DNA of 64,000 bases from Acidimicrobiales bacterium. GTDB taxonomy: Bacteria; Actinomycetota; Acidimicrobiia; Acidimicrobiales; VFJN01. A program made the translations under genes and the position numbers. The notes beneath the pieces were generated by a model, which saw only the letters and a program-made list of their open reading frames with translations, was not told the origin of the DNA and searched no databases. The number at the start of each line of letters is the position of its first letter. The first letter of the stretch is position 1. Positions 9,268 to 17,181 of the stretch are shown one piece after another. The stretch covers positions 1 through 64,000 of the forward strand of contig DATHJB010000024.1 of NCBI GenBank assembly GCA_035316325.1. Reading direction: 5' to 3'.

Positions 9268-10428
9268 ATGGCGACCGATCCCGCGCTGGCCGACGAGCTG
9301 GTGGACACCGTCCGGACCTGGGTGCGCAAGGAGGTCATCCCCCAGGCGTCGGCCTTCGAGCACGCCGACGAGTTCCCCACGGCGTTCGTCGAGCAGATGA
9401 AGGCGTTCGGGCTCTTCGGCGCCCGCATCCCCGAGTCCCACGGCGGCCTGGGGCTCGACACCCTCACCTACGCCCGCCTCATGGAGGAGCTGGCCTACGG
9501 CTGGATGTCGCTGGCCGGCGTCCTCAACACCCACACCATCGCCGCCACGCTCATCGAGCGCTTCGGCACCGCCGACCAGCAGGGCCGATGGCTGCCGTCG
9601 ATGGCGACGGGCGAGCCTCGGGCCGCCTTCTCGCTCTCGGAGCCCGACGCCGGCTCGGACACCCGGGCGATCCGCTGCAAGGCCGAGCCAGACGGCGACG
9701 AGTACGTCCTCAACGGCACGAAGATGTGGGTCACCAACGGAGCGCGGGCCGGGATCGTGGCGCTGGCGGCCAAGACGCCCGAGGGCATCACGTGCTTCAT
9801 GGTGGAGAAGGCGCCGGGAGCGGAGCACGGCGGCATCCGGGTGAGCCGCAACATCGACAAGCTCGGCTACAAGGGCCTGGAGACGGTGGAGATGACCTAT
9901 GTCGACCACCGGGTGCCGGCCTCGTCGGTGCTCGGCGGGCCCGACGGTCTCGGCCGGGGCCTGCACTACATCCTCGGGTCGCTGGAGCTGGGCCGGATCA
10001 ACATCGCCGCCCGCGCCCTCGGCGTCGCCCGGGCGGCCTACGACGCCTCGATGAAGTACGCCCACGAGCGGGAGGCCTTCGGGGTGCCGATCGCCCAGCA
10101 TCAGGCCATCCAGTTCAAGCTGGCCGACATGGCCACGAAGGTGGAGGCGTCGCGGCTGCTGGTGCGCAGCGCCGCCGAGCGCTTCGAGGCGGGCGAGCGG
10201 GCCGACGTCGAGGCCGGCATGGCCAAGCTGTTCTGCTCGGAGACGGCGCTCGAGGTGGCCACCGAGGCCATGCGCATCCACGGCGGCTACGGCTACACCA
10301 CAGATCTCCCGATCGAGCGCTACTACCGGGACGCCCCGCTGATGGTGATCGGCGAGGGCACCAACGAGATCCAGCGCATCGTCATCGCCCGCGGCCTGAT
10401 GGCCCGCTGGGCGGAGTCGTCGGGCTGA
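9268..10428 (+). CDS. Acyl-CoA dehydrogenase
   Basis: A 386-residue flavoprotein that introduces a trans-2 double bond into an acyl-CoA. The FAD/acyl-binding signature FSLSEPDAGSDTRA is near residue 125, and the C-terminal signature AMRIHGGYGYTTDLPIERYY near 335 is followed by IGEGTNEIQRIV. The glutamate of the latter is at the catalytic-base position of short- and medium-chain enzymes. The ATG is at the predicted transcription start after TACGTT, so the mRNA is leaderless and under operator 1. The gene ends about 60 bases from the convergent enoyl-CoA hydratase gene. Chain-length or side-chain specificity is unknown. Confidence 0.93.
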   Translation: MATDPALADELVDTVRTWVRKEVIPQASAFEHADEFPTAFVEQMKAFGLFGARIPESHGGLGLDTLTYARLMEELAYGWMSLAGVLNTHTIAATLIERFGTADQQGRWLPSMATGEPRAAFSLSEPDAGSDTRAIRCKAEPDGDEYVLNGTKMWVTNGARAGIVALAAKTPEGITCFMVEKAPGAEHGGIRVSRNIDKLGYKGLETVEMTYVDHRVPASSVLGGPDGLGRGLHYILGSLELGRINIAARALGVARAAYDASMKYAHEREAFGVPIAQHQAIQFKLADMATKVEASRLLVRSAAERFEAGERADVEAGMAKLFCSETALEVATEAMRIHGGYGYTTDLPIERYYRDAPLMVIGEGTNEIQRIVIARGLMARWAESSG

Positions 10429-10435
10429 CCCCGAA

Positions 10436-10487
10436 GCCGGGCGGGTCGACGCCGGCGACGCCGGGCGGGTCGACGCCGGGCGGGTCG
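10436..10487. repeat. Direct repeats between convergent genes
   Basis: Two perfect 15-bp copies of GCCGGGCGGGTCGAC (10436-10450, 10460-10474) and a truncated 13-bp third copy (10475-10487) fill the gap between two convergent genes. Function unknown. Confidence 0.6.
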
Positions 10488-10489
10488 CC

Positions 10490-11299
10490 TCAGCGGTTCT
10501 GCCAGCGGGGTGGCCGCTTCTCGGCGAACGCCTGCGGGCCCTCCCTGGCGTCCTCCGAGGCGAACACGACGCCGGACAGCTCGGCCTCGATCTTGTAGGC
10601 GTCCCGCAGGGTTCCCGACAGGCCCCGCACCACGGACTCCTTGGTGGCCCGCACCGCCAGCGGCCCGTTGGCCAGGATCCGCTCGGCCCACCGGAAGGCG
10701 CTGGTCAGCACGTCCTCGGAAGCGACCACCTCGTTGAGCAGCCCCAGCTCGAGCGCCCGGCGCGCCGACACCGACTCGGCGACGAGGAGGAGCTCCATGG
10801 CTGCGGCGTAGGGGACCTGGCGGGGCAGTCGGGCCGTGGTGCCGCCGCCGGCGAACAGCCCCCGCTTCGGCTCCAGCACGCCGAACGTCGCCCGCTCGCT
10901 GGCCACCCGGATGTCGATCCCGCCCAGCATCTCCATCCCGCCGGCCACGCAGGGCCCGTCGATCGCGGCGACGATCGGCTTGTAGAGCTTGGCGTTGCGC
11001 AGCACGGCCTCGGCGCCGTCGCTGAGGCGGCAGCCGTCGATCTCCTCGACCTCGCCGCGGCGGATCTCCTGGGCCAGGGCCGTGACCTGGGGGACGTAGT
11101 CCTTGAGATCGGCACCGGACATGAAGGACCCGTCGACGCCGGTGACCACCGCGACCCACAGGTCGTCGTCGTCACGGAAGTCCCGCCACGCCTGGGCCAG
11201 GTCGCGGAAGTGGTGGAGGTCGAGGGCGTTGCGCCGCTCCGGTCGATCGATGGTGATCAGGAGCAGGTGGTCGCCCTGGGGCTCGTAGCGGATCGGCAC
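10490..11299 (-). CDS. Enoyl-CoA hydratase/isomerase family protein
   Basis: A 269-residue crotonase-fold protein acting on CoA thioesters, most likely adding water to an enoyl-CoA. The first oxyanion-hole segment reads SFMSGADLKDY near residue 58, the second CVAGGMEMLGGIDIRVASE near 115, and the crotonase C-terminal trimerisation helices follow. There is a glutamate in the LEPKRGLFAGGGT loop near the usual first catalytic position. A GTG start at 11299 is chosen because a CATAAT -10 box lies 7 bases upstream, giving a leaderless start; upstream in-frame codons would run through operator 2. It is divergent from the nitroreductase gene and shares that operator. It could equally be an isomerase. 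Confidence 0.85.
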   Translation of the reverse strand: MPIRYEPQGDHLLLITIDRPERRNALDLHHFRDLAQAWRDFRDDDDLWVAVVTGVDGSFMSGADLKDYVPQVTALAQEIRRGEVEEIDGCRLSDGAEAVLRNAKLYKPIVAAIDGPCVAGGMEMLGGIDIRVASERATFGVLEPKRGLFAGGGTTARLPRQVPYAAAMELLLVAESVSARRALELGLLNEVVASEDVLTSAFRWAERILANGPLAVRATKESVVRGLSGTLRDAYKIEAELSGVVFASEDAREGPQAFAEKRPPRWQNR

Positions 11300-11310
11300 G
11301 CCGTTGATTA

Positions 11311-11324
11311 TGACACGAGTGTTA
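11311..11324. promoter_or_regulatory. Regulon operator 2 (hydratase / nitroreductase divergent promoters)
   Basis: TGACACGAGTGTTA lies in the short divergent gap and touches the -10 boxes of both genes, so one site can control both directions. Confidence 0.65.
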
Positions 11325-11332
11325 GTTCTGCC

Positions 11333-11338
11333 TACGAT
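11333..11338 (+). promoter_or_regulatory. -10 box of the leaderless nitroreductase promoter
   Basis: TACGAT is followed by 6 bases and then the GTG start at 11345. No ribosome site is present, which fits leaderless translation. Confidence 0.5.
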
Positions 11339-11344
11339 GACCCG

Positions 11345-11962
11345 GTGAGCGACGAGGAGCGTGCCGTGCTCGACCTGCTGGTGCGCCAGCGGGGCTGCCG
11401 CCGGTTCCTGAGCGACCCGGTCGACCCCGGCGACCTGCACACCATCCTCCGGGCGGCGACCCACGCCCCCAGCGCCGAGAACGCCCAGCCGTGGGTGTTC
11501 GTGGTGGTCGACGCCCCCGAGGCCCGGCAGGCGGTGGCCGACCTGACCAGACGACTGTGGGACGACATCGCCCGGGAGCCCTCCGAGCGCAACCTCCCCG
11601 CCGGGCTGTTCGAGGCCGTCGACGGGTTCATGGCGAGCGGTTACGGCGGAGCGCCGACGCTGGTGGTCGTGGCCGGCGACGGCCGCAGCGGGACCTCACC
11701 GCGGCTGCTCGCCTCGTCGATCTTCCCGGCGGCCCAGAACCTGCTGCTGGCCGCCGCCGCGCTGGGCTACGGCTCGACGATGACGACCCTCGCCGCCCAG
11801 GCCCCGGCCGAGCTGGCGGAGGTGGTGGGGCTGCCCGCCGGGATCATCCCGTTCGCGGTCCTCCCGATCGGCCGCCCGGCCGTCCCCCTCGGACCACCCC
11901 GTCGCCGCCCGGTGGCCGAGGTCGCCCACCGCAACCGCTTCGGCACACCGTTCGACGGCTGA
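11345..11962 (+). CDS. Nitroreductase family protein
   Basis: A 205-residue FMN-dependent oxidoreductase of the nitroreductase fold. RQRGCRRFLSDP near residue 15 and THAPSAENAQPWVFVVV near 40 are the usual FMN-binding N-terminal motifs. AAQNLLLAAAALGYGSTMTT near 130 is the typical central helix, and GIIPFAVLPIGRP near 172 is the C-terminal strand. It starts with GTG at the predicted transcription start and shares operator 2 with the divergent hydratase, so it is likely part of the same catabolic regulon. In such settings family members act as ene-reductases or dehydrogenases, but the reaction here is unknown. Confidence 0.85.
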   Translation: MSDEERAVLDLLVRQRGCRRFLSDPVDPGDLHTILRAATHAPSAENAQPWVFVVVDAPEARQAVADLTRRLWDDIAREPSERNLPAGLFEAVDGFMASGYGGAPTLVVVAGDGRSGTSPRLLASSIFPAAQNLLLAAAALGYGSTMTTLAAQAPAELAEVVGLPAGIIPFAVLPIGRPAVPLGPPRRRPVAEVAHRNRFGTPFDG

Positions 11963-11988
11963 CGTGCTGACGGACGGAGCCGACGGGC

Positions 11989-12897
11989 TCAGGAGTCGGC
12001 GCGGACCTTGTCCTTCACGGAGGGCACGATCGGTGGGGCCTCGCGCCAGTTGGGGATGCCGTGGGCCTCGTCGGCGATCGGGTACTTGTCCTCCCGCACC
12101 TCGGCCCAGTGGCTGTGGTTGAGCTGGTGCATCGTGAAGCAGGCCTGGAGGGAGTTGTAGAAGCCCATGTTGTCGACGGTCTGGTTGACCGACTCCTTGA
12201 TCAGCAGGGCGGTCATCGTCGGGAGGCCGGCGATGCGGCGGGCCAGCTCGACGGTCTGCTCGGGGAGCTCGTCGAGCTTGAACACCTTCGAGACCATGCC
12301 GAGCCGGTGCGCCTCGTGGATGTCGATCGAGTCGCCGGTGAGCATCAGCTCCTTGGTGCGGCGGGGGCCGAACTCCCACGGGTGGCCGAAGTACTCGACC
12401 CCGCACATGCCCAGGCGGGTGCCCACGACGTCGGCGAAGCGCACCTCCTCCGAGCCCACGATCAGGTCGCAGGCCCACATCAGCATCAGGCCGGCGGCGT
12501 AGACGTCGCCGTGCACCTGGGCGATCGTGATCTTGCGCAGGTTCCGCCACCGGAGGGTGTTCTGGAAGAAGTAGTGCCACTCCTGCAGCATCCGGTTCTC
12601 GGCGCCCTCGCGGGTGCCGCCGTTGATGGTGCGGGTGGGGTGCTGGTTGGGCCCGGGTGCGTACTCCTCCAGCGACACCTTGGAGCCCATGTCGTGGCCC
12701 GACGAGAACATCAGGCCCTCGCCGCCCAGGATCACCACCCGCACCTCGTCGTCGGCCTCGGCGGCCAGGAACGCCTCGTCGAGCTCGACGAGCATCCCCC
12801 GGTTCTGGGCGTTGCGGGACTCGGGCCGGTTCAGCAGGATCCGGACGATGCGACCCTCGTCGAAGCTCTCGTACTTCAGGAACTTGTACTCCGGCAT
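11989..12897 (-). CDS. Enoyl-CoA hydratase family protein (long form)
   Basis: A 302-residue crotonase-fold protein. The oxyanion-hole segments are LMFSSGHDMGSK near residue 66 and VHGDVYAAGLMLMWACDLIV near 125. WEFGPRRTKELMLTGDSID follows near 175, and the C-terminal helices are extended. The same layout (SGHDL, AAGLMLA, WELGPRKAKEFLL) occurs in the hydratase at 21286-22131, so the two are close paralogues. A GGGGAG ribosome site precedes the ATG at 12897, and operator 3 lies between it and the divergent VOC gene. Hydratase activity is a family inference. Confidence 0.85.
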   Translation of the reverse strand: MPEYKFLKYESFDEGRIVRILLNRPESRNAQNRGMLVELDEAFLAAEADDEVRVVILGGEGLMFSSGHDMGSKVSLEEYAPGPNQHPTRTINGGTREGAENRMLQEWHYFFQNTLRWRNLRKITIAQVHGDVYAAGLMLMWACDLIVGSEEVRFADVVGTRLGMCGVEYFGHPWEFGPRRTKELMLTGDSIDIHEAHRLGMVSKVFKLDELPEQTVELARRIAGLPTMTALLIKESVNQTVDNMGFYNSLQACFTMHQLNHSHWAEVREDKYPIADEAHGIPNWREAPPIVPSVKDKVRADS

Positions 12898-12916
12898 CAG
12901 GCTCCCCTGTATTAGT

Positions 12917-12930
12917 TGACGCATCTGTCA
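12917..12930. promoter_or_regulatory. Regulon operator 3 (hydratase / VOC divergent promoters)
   Basis: TGACGCATCTGTCA sits between divergent genes. The VOC gene has a TAGCTT -10 box at 12940-12945, 6 bases before its ATG. Confidence 0.65.
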
Positions 12931-12951
12931 GAAAGACCCTAGCTTCCGACC

Positions 12952-13410
12952 ATGCCGACCTCCGAGCCCGAACCCGGCGCCGACACCGCCGTCGTGAACC
13001 ACGTCGGCCAGTGCGTCGCCGACATCGGGCGGGCGGAGCGCTTCTACGTCGAGCTGCTCGGCTTCGAGGTCGACCGCCGGCTCGACGTGCCTGACGAGGC
13101 CGCCGGGCCCCTCCTCGGCGTCGCTCCCCCGGTCGGGCTGTCGGCCACCTACCTGCGCAAGGGCGACTTCCAGCTGGAGCTGCTGGCCTACGACCGCCCC
13201 GGCAACCCGCCCTTCCGTCCCCGGGTGCTCAACGAGCCGGGGCTGACCCACCTGTCCATGTCGGTGGACGACCTCGACGCCACCGTCGACCGGGTCGAGG
13301 CGCTCGGCGGCGAGATCGTCACCCGGCTGCCCTTCGCCGCCTTCGTGCGCGACCCCGACGGCCAGCTGCTGGAGCTGCTGCCCATGTCGTTCCGGCGGGG
13401 ACGCCCGTGA
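12952..13410 (+). CDS. VOC (glyoxalase/epimerase) family protein
   Basis: A 152-residue metal-binding VOC protein with two beta-alpha-beta-beta-beta modules. The likely metal ligands are the histidine in NHVGQCVAD near residue 17, the glutamate in FQLELL near 73, the histidine in THLSMSVDD near 100 and the glutamate in QLLELLP near 142. The arrangement resembles methylmalonyl-CoA epimerase, which would fit catabolism producing propionyl-CoA, but glyoxalase or dioxygenase relatives cannot be excluded. It starts leaderless under operator 3 and overlaps the DUF35 gene by four bases (GTGA), so it heads a three-gene operon. Confidence 0.85.
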   Translation: MPTSEPEPGADTAVVNHVGQCVADIGRAERFYVELLGFEVDRRLDVPDEAAGPLLGVAPPVGLSATYLRKGDFQLELLAYDRPGNPPFRPRVLNEPGLTHLSMSVDDLDATVDRVEALGGEIVTRLPFAAFVRDPDGQLLELLPMSFRRGRP

Positions 13411-13841
13411 GCGACACGCCCCCACCGCCCCCGCAGCCCTTCCGCCTGCTGCCCCAGCTCGACGACCTCAACCGGGCGTTCTGGACCGGCGGCGAGCACG
13501 ACGAGCTGCGACTGTGGCGCTGCCAGGCGTGCGGCCACTGGATCCACCCGCCGTCGGTGCGCTGCCCGCTGTGCCTGTCGAAGGAGCTGGCGGTCGAGGC
13601 CGTGTCGGGGTGGGCGGTCGTCCACACCTTCACCGTGAACCACCAGCCCTGGTACCCGGGGCTCGAGCCGCCGTACGTGGTGGCGATCGTCGAGCTGCCC
13701 GAGCAGGCGGGGCTGCGGCTGACGACGGGCATCGTCGGGCTGCCGGTCGACGACGTGAAGGTCGGACTCGACGTCGAGGTGTGCTTCGAACGCTACGACG
13801 ACGTCTGGCTGCCGTTCTTCCGGCCGGCGGGTGGTGCGTGA
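13407..13841 (+). CDS. DUF35 OB-fold, zinc-ribbon acyl-CoA-associated protein
   Basis: A 144-residue protein with an N-terminal helix, a rubredoxin-like zinc ribbon (CQACGHWIHPPSVRCPLC, four cysteines, about residues 37-54) and a C-terminal OB-fold. Family members such as ChsH2 pair with a hydratase or with a thiolase-like partner in steroid side-chain breakdown. Here it is coupled to a thiolase-like gene by a one-base overlap at 13841, the layout of a ChsH2-like/Ltp2-like aldolase complex. It starts with GTG overlapping the VOC stop codon. The partner assignment is inferred from order and fold. Confidence 0.88.
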   Translation: MSDTPPPPPQPFRLLPQLDDLNRAFWTGGEHDELRLWRCQACGHWIHPPSVRCPLCLSKELAVEAVSGWAVVHTFTVNHQPWYPGLEPPYVVAIVELPEQAGLRLTTGIVGLPVDDVKVGLDVEVCFERYDDVWLPFFRPAGGA

Positions 13842-15067
13842 TGCCGTTCTTCGACGACCGGGTGGTGATCTCCGGGGTCGGGCAGTCCGACGTCGGCCGC
13901 CGCCTGTTCCGCGACCCGCTCGACCTGACGCTCGACGCCGCCCTGGCCGCCATCGACGACGCCGGCCTCACCCGGGCCGACATCGACGGCATCGCCACCT
14001 ACCCCGGCGCCATGTCGATCCCGCCCGGCTTCAGCGGCGTCGGGGTGACCGACGTGCACGAGGCGTTGCGGCTGAACCTGAACTGGTACTCGGGTGGCCC
14101 CGAGGCGCCCGGCCAGCTCGGCTCGGTGATCGACGCCTGCGCCGCGGTGGCCACCGGGATGGCGAACCACGTCCTCTGCTTCCGGACGGTGTGGGAGGGC
14201 ACGGCGCAGGCCGGCGGCGGTCGGGCCTCGGTGATGCCGGGCACCGGCGCGGGCGGCGGCGGGGGTGGCGGCAAGGTCCCCCGCATGTCGGGCTTCATGC
14301 AGTGGGTCATGCCCTACGGCGCCCCGTCCGCCGCCAACTGGATCGCCATGATGGCCACCCGGCACTTCCACGAGTACGGCACCCGGCGGGAGCACCTGGG
14401 CGCCATCGCCGTCAACGCCCGCACCAACGCCGCGCTCAACCCGAAGGCCATCTACACCGACCCCATGTCGCTCGACGACTACCTGGGCGCCCGGATGGTC
14501 TCCTGGCCGTTCGGCCTCTACGACTGCGACGTGCCGGCCGACGGGTGCACCGCGGTGATCGTGTCGCGGGCCGACCGGGCCTCCGACCTGCGCAGACCGC
14601 CCCTACGGGTGGAGGCGGTGGGCACGGCCATCCACGGCCGCCCGTCGTGGGACCAGTGGGACGACCTGACGACGATGGCCCTGCGCGACGCCGGCGCCCA
14701 GCTGTGGACCCGCACCGACCTGACGCCCGCCGACGTCGACGTCGCCGAGCTGTACGACGGCTTCAGCTTCATCACCCTGTGCTGGCTGGAGGCCCTGGGG
14801 TTCTGCGCCAAGGGCGAGGGCGGGCCGTTCGTGGAGGGCGGCGGCCGCATCGCACGGGACGGCGAGCTGCCGCTCAACACCAACGGCGGCCAGCTGTCGT
14901 CCGGGCGGCTCCACGGCTACGGCTTCCTCCACGAGGCCTGCCGGCAGCTGTGGGGCGAGGCCGGCGAGCGCCAGGTGGTGCGCCCGGGTGACCGTGGCCC
15001 CGAGGTCGCCGTGGCCGCGGCGGGCGGCGGCCCCCTCGCCGGCTGCCTGTTGCTGACCACGTCGTAG
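13841..15067 (+). CDS. Thiolase-like (SCP2/Ltp2-type) protein, probable retro-aldolase subunit
   Basis: A 408-residue thiolase-fold protein of the lipid-transfer/SCP2 type. The segment usually holding the nucleophilic cysteine is not recognisable, VAELYDGFSF near residue 305 replaces the usual acidic/His loop, and NTNGGQLSSGRLHG near 347 has GRL where thiolases have GHP. Changes of this kind are typical of Ltp2-like enzymes, which cleave a beta-hydroxyacyl-CoA side chain by retro-aldol reaction together with a DUF35 partner, rather than of true thiolases. A glycine-rich run (GTGAGGGGGGGK) lies near residue 140. It shares a base with the DUF35 gene. Exact chemistry is inferred. Confidence 0.8.
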   Translation: MPFFDDRVVISGVGQSDVGRRLFRDPLDLTLDAALAAIDDAGLTRADIDGIATYPGAMSIPPGFSGVGVTDVHEALRLNLNWYSGGPEAPGQLGSVIDACAAVATGMANHVLCFRTVWEGTAQAGGGRASVMPGTGAGGGGGGGKVPRMSGFMQWVMPYGAPSAANWIAMMATRHFHEYGTRREHLGAIAVNARTNAALNPKAIYTDPMSLDDYLGARMVSWPFGLYDCDVPADGCTAVIVSRADRASDLRRPPLRVEAVGTAIHGRPSWDQWDDLTTMALRDAGAQLWTRTDLTPADVDVAELYDGFSFITLCWLEALGFCAKGEGGPFVEGGGRIARDGELPLNTNGGQLSSGRLHGYGFLHEACRQLWGEAGERQVVRPGDRGPEVAVAAAGGGPLAGCLLLTTS

Positions 15068-15095
15068 CCGAGCGTCCGCCGGCAGCACCCCCCAC

Positions 15096-15146
15096 CGAAA
15101 TTTCGACAGAGATGGCGCTATAGCCACCACTTCTGTCGAAATTTCG
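15096..15146. repeat. REP-like hairpin element 1 (bidirectional terminator)
   Basis: Perfect 15-bp arms CGAAATTTCGACAGA (15096-15110) and 15132-15146 enclose TGGC-GCTATAGC-CA with its own inner palindrome GCTATAGC. It sits between two convergent gene ends. Sister copies are at 17108, 45923, 48542 and 59426. Confidence 0.75.
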
Positions 15147-15152
15147 CTTCGG

Positions 15153-15830
15153 TCAGTGGATCGTGCGGTAGGGGGCGGCGAGGACGGGGGTCGACGCCTG
15201 GTCGTGCAGGACCGGGGCGAGTCGGGCGGTCACCTCGACCGGGTCGTCGTCGAGCCAGAGCACCGTGATCCGGTGCGGCTGCATGATCCACCACGCCCGG
15301 GTCAGGTCGTCGTGGGGCACGAACGTCCAGCCGCCGGCGACGCCCGGCACCGCCAGCAGCGGGTCCAGCGGGGGCGGGGCGTCGGGGCCGTCCGCCTCGA
15401 CCAGCACGAACACCCCGGCGGCCGGGCGCCACGGGATCACCGCCGGCGAGATCGGCAGCCGGGGCGACGTCCCGGTCGCCGCCACCCGCCAGCCCCCGGC
15501 CATGTGCGCCGTGCGCTCCTCGTGGAACCGGCCGACCGCCCGGAGCTCGCCGCCGAGCGCACCGAACGCGTCGATGGTCGCTTCCACGGGCTCGCCGATC
15601 AGGTACAGCGTCACGTACTGGGCGCGGCCGAGCAGCTCGTCGTCCACGAGCCGGGCCGCCACGCAGTCGGGCGACGCCACCCAGCGCTCGCCGTGGGCGA
15701 TCCCCGGCAGGGCGTACTGCTCGGGGAGGTGGTCGAGCCGGTGCCACTCGTTGTAGCTGCGGTCGGCGGAGGGCGGGACCTCGGTGAACGAGAAGAAGCC
15801 CACGGCGACACGATCGGGAGCAGGGAGCAT
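15153..15830 (-). CDS. Hypothetical EthD-like / dimeric alpha-beta barrel protein
   Basis: A 225-residue protein with a ferredoxin-like stretch YNEWHRLDHLPEQYALPGIA near residue 26. This pattern is seen in EthD-type and related dimeric alpha-beta-barrel proteins of unknown role. A second, weaker half follows (FVLVEADG near 141, then VAGGWTFVPHDDLTRAWWI), so the protein may be a duplicated barrel. The ATG at 15830 follows TAGCGT by 8 bases on the minus strand, so it is probably leaderless. It is divergent from the P450 gene with operator 4 between them and ends 7 bases from hairpin element 1. Function unknown. Confidence 0.6.
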   Translation of the reverse strand: MLPAPDRVAVGFFSFTEVPPSADRSYNEWHRLDHLPEQYALPGIAHGERWVASPDCVAARLVDDELLGRAQYVTLYLIGEPVEATIDAFGALGGELRAVGRFHEERTAHMAGGWRVAATGTSPRLPISPAVIPWRPAAGVFVLVEADGPDAPPPLDPLLAVPGVAGGWTFVPHDDLTRAWWIMQPHRITVLWLDDDPVEVTARLAPVLHDQASTPVLAAPYRTIH

Positions 15831-15838
15831 CGCACCCG

Positions 15839-15844
15839 ACGCTA
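15839..15844 (-). promoter_or_regulatory. -10 box of the EthD-like gene
   Basis: TAGCGT on the minus strand is followed by 8 bases and the ATG at 15830. No ribosome site is visible. Confidence 0.4.
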
Positions 15845-15864
15845 GTCGGCCGAAGTCGGTATAT

Positions 15865-15878
15865 TGACGTGAGTGTCA
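15865..15878. promoter_or_regulatory. Regulon operator 4 (EthD-like / P450 divergent promoters)
   Basis: TGACGTGAGTGTCA, a near-perfect palindrome, lies between divergent genes and about 40 bases before the P450 start. Confidence 0.65.
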
Positions 15879-15916
15879 GAAATGACATGGGGGAAACGAG
15901 ACGGGGGCACAGCGCC

Positions 15917-17137
15917 ATGAGCGAGGTTCCGAGCAGCAATCCGATGGCCGCCGGGCTGGCCGACAACCCGCAGCCGCTCTACCGGGCCATGCGGGAGGCG
16001 GCCGCCGTCGTGCCGGTCGACGACTCGATGGTCGTCGTGTGCCGCCGGGCCGAGATCGACGAGGCCCTCCGGCGCTCCGACGTGTTCTCGTCGAACATGA
16101 GCGCCGTCGACCTGGGCAACGTCCGGCCGCTGATCCCCCTGCAGATCGACCCGCCGGAGCACAAGAAGTACCGCCGCATCCTCGACCCGATCTTCTCGCC
16201 CAAGCAGATGGCGCTGCTGGAGCCGTCGGTGACGAAGCTGGTGAACGACCTCATCGACGGCTTCGAGGACCGCGGCGAGATCGACTTCGCCACCGAGTTC
16301 TCCGTGCCGTTCCCCAGCCAGGTGTTCCTCACGATGCTCGGCCTGCCCCTCGACGAGCTGCCCACCTTCCTCGCCATGAAGGACGGGGTCATCCGGCCGG
16401 AGCACATGGTCGGCGAGACCAGCCGGAGCGCCGCCGCCGCCGACGAGCACCTCCGGGCGACGGCCCAGACGATCTACACGTACTTCGAGGGCGTGGTCGC
16501 CGAGCGCCGGGCCGAGGGCCGCGACGACCTGCTCACCCGGTTCCTGGGCAGCGAGATCGACGGCCGCCCGCTGTCGACCGAGGAGATCCTCGACATCTCG
16601 TTCCTGTTCCTGGCCGCCGGGCTCGACACGGTCACGGCGTCGCTCGACTGCTTCTTCGCCTACCTCGCCAACCACCCCGACCGCCGGGCGCAGCTGGTGG
16701 CCGACCCGTCTCTCGTGGCGTCCACCGTCGAGGAGCTACTGCGCTGGGAGACGCCGGTGATGGGAATCGTCCGGGTCGCCACCGAGGACACCGAGCTGGG
16801 CGGGTGCCCGATCAGCGCCGGCCAGCACGTCAGCGTGCTCCTGGGCGCGGCCAACACCGACGACGCCGAGTTCGGCGACGGCGACGACGTCCGCTTCGAC
16901 CGCGACACCAACCGCCACCTGGCCTTCGGGGGCGGCGTCCACCGCTGCCTCGGCTCCCACCTGGCGCGGTTGGAGCTGCGGGTGGCGCTGCGGGAGTGGC
17001 ACCGCCGCATCCCCCACTACTCCGTGAAGGCCGGCCACGAGCTCAGCTACACGACCGGCATCCGCTCGATCGACCACTTCCCGATGACCCTCGGCCCCCG
17101 CACCCCGACCGAAATCTCGACAGAAATGGCGCTATAG
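15917..17137 (+). CDS. Cytochrome P450 (1)
   Basis: A 406-residue soluble bacterial P450 that hydroxylates a hydrophobic substrate using an external ferredoxin and reductase. The I-helix reads AAGLDTVTAS near residue 236, the ExxR motif EELLRWET near 275, and the haem loop FGGGVHRCLGSH near 337 holds the cysteine ligand. The ATG at 15917 is 9 bases after a GGGGG ribosome site. The stop codon and the last nine residues (TEISTEMAL) are encoded inside hairpin element 2, so the element has defined the gene's end. No redox partner gene is in the window. Specificity is unknown. Confidence 0.92.
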   Translation: MSEVPSSNPMAAGLADNPQPLYRAMREAAAVVPVDDSMVVVCRRAEIDEALRRSDVFSSNMSAVDLGNVRPLIPLQIDPPEHKKYRRILDPIFSPKQMALLEPSVTKLVNDLIDGFEDRGEIDFATEFSVPFPSQVFLTMLGLPLDELPTFLAMKDGVIRPEHMVGETSRSAAAADEHLRATAQTIYTYFEGVVAERRAEGRDDLLTRFLGSEIDGRPLSTEEILDISFLFLAAGLDTVTASLDCFFAYLANHPDRRAQLVADPSLVASTVEELLRWETPVMGIVRVATEDTELGGCPISAGQHVSVLLGAANTDDAEFGDGDDVRFDRDTNRHLAFGGGVHRCLGSHLARLELRVALREWHRRIPHYSVKAGHELSYTTGIRSIDHFPMTLGPRTPTEISTEMAL

Positions 17138-17162
17138 CCACCGTTTCTGTCGAGATTTCGGT
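17108..17162. repeat. REP-like hairpin element 2, overlaps a P450 stop codon
   Basis: Perfect 19-bp arms ACCGAAATCTCGACAGAAA (17108-17126) and 17144-17162 enclose TGGCGCTATAGCCA. It is the most complete copy of the family and supplies the stop codon of the upstream P450. It lies between convergent genes. Confidence 0.8.
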
Positions 17163-17181
17163 TGGGTCGGGCGGCTCGGGG

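Noticed and set aside
9100-10281. Continuation of the open frame upstream of the dual-HTH gene on the minus strand
   Set aside because: It is antisense to the acyl-CoA dehydrogenase gene, whose motifs are clear. The frame is open only because of GC-rich codon bias.
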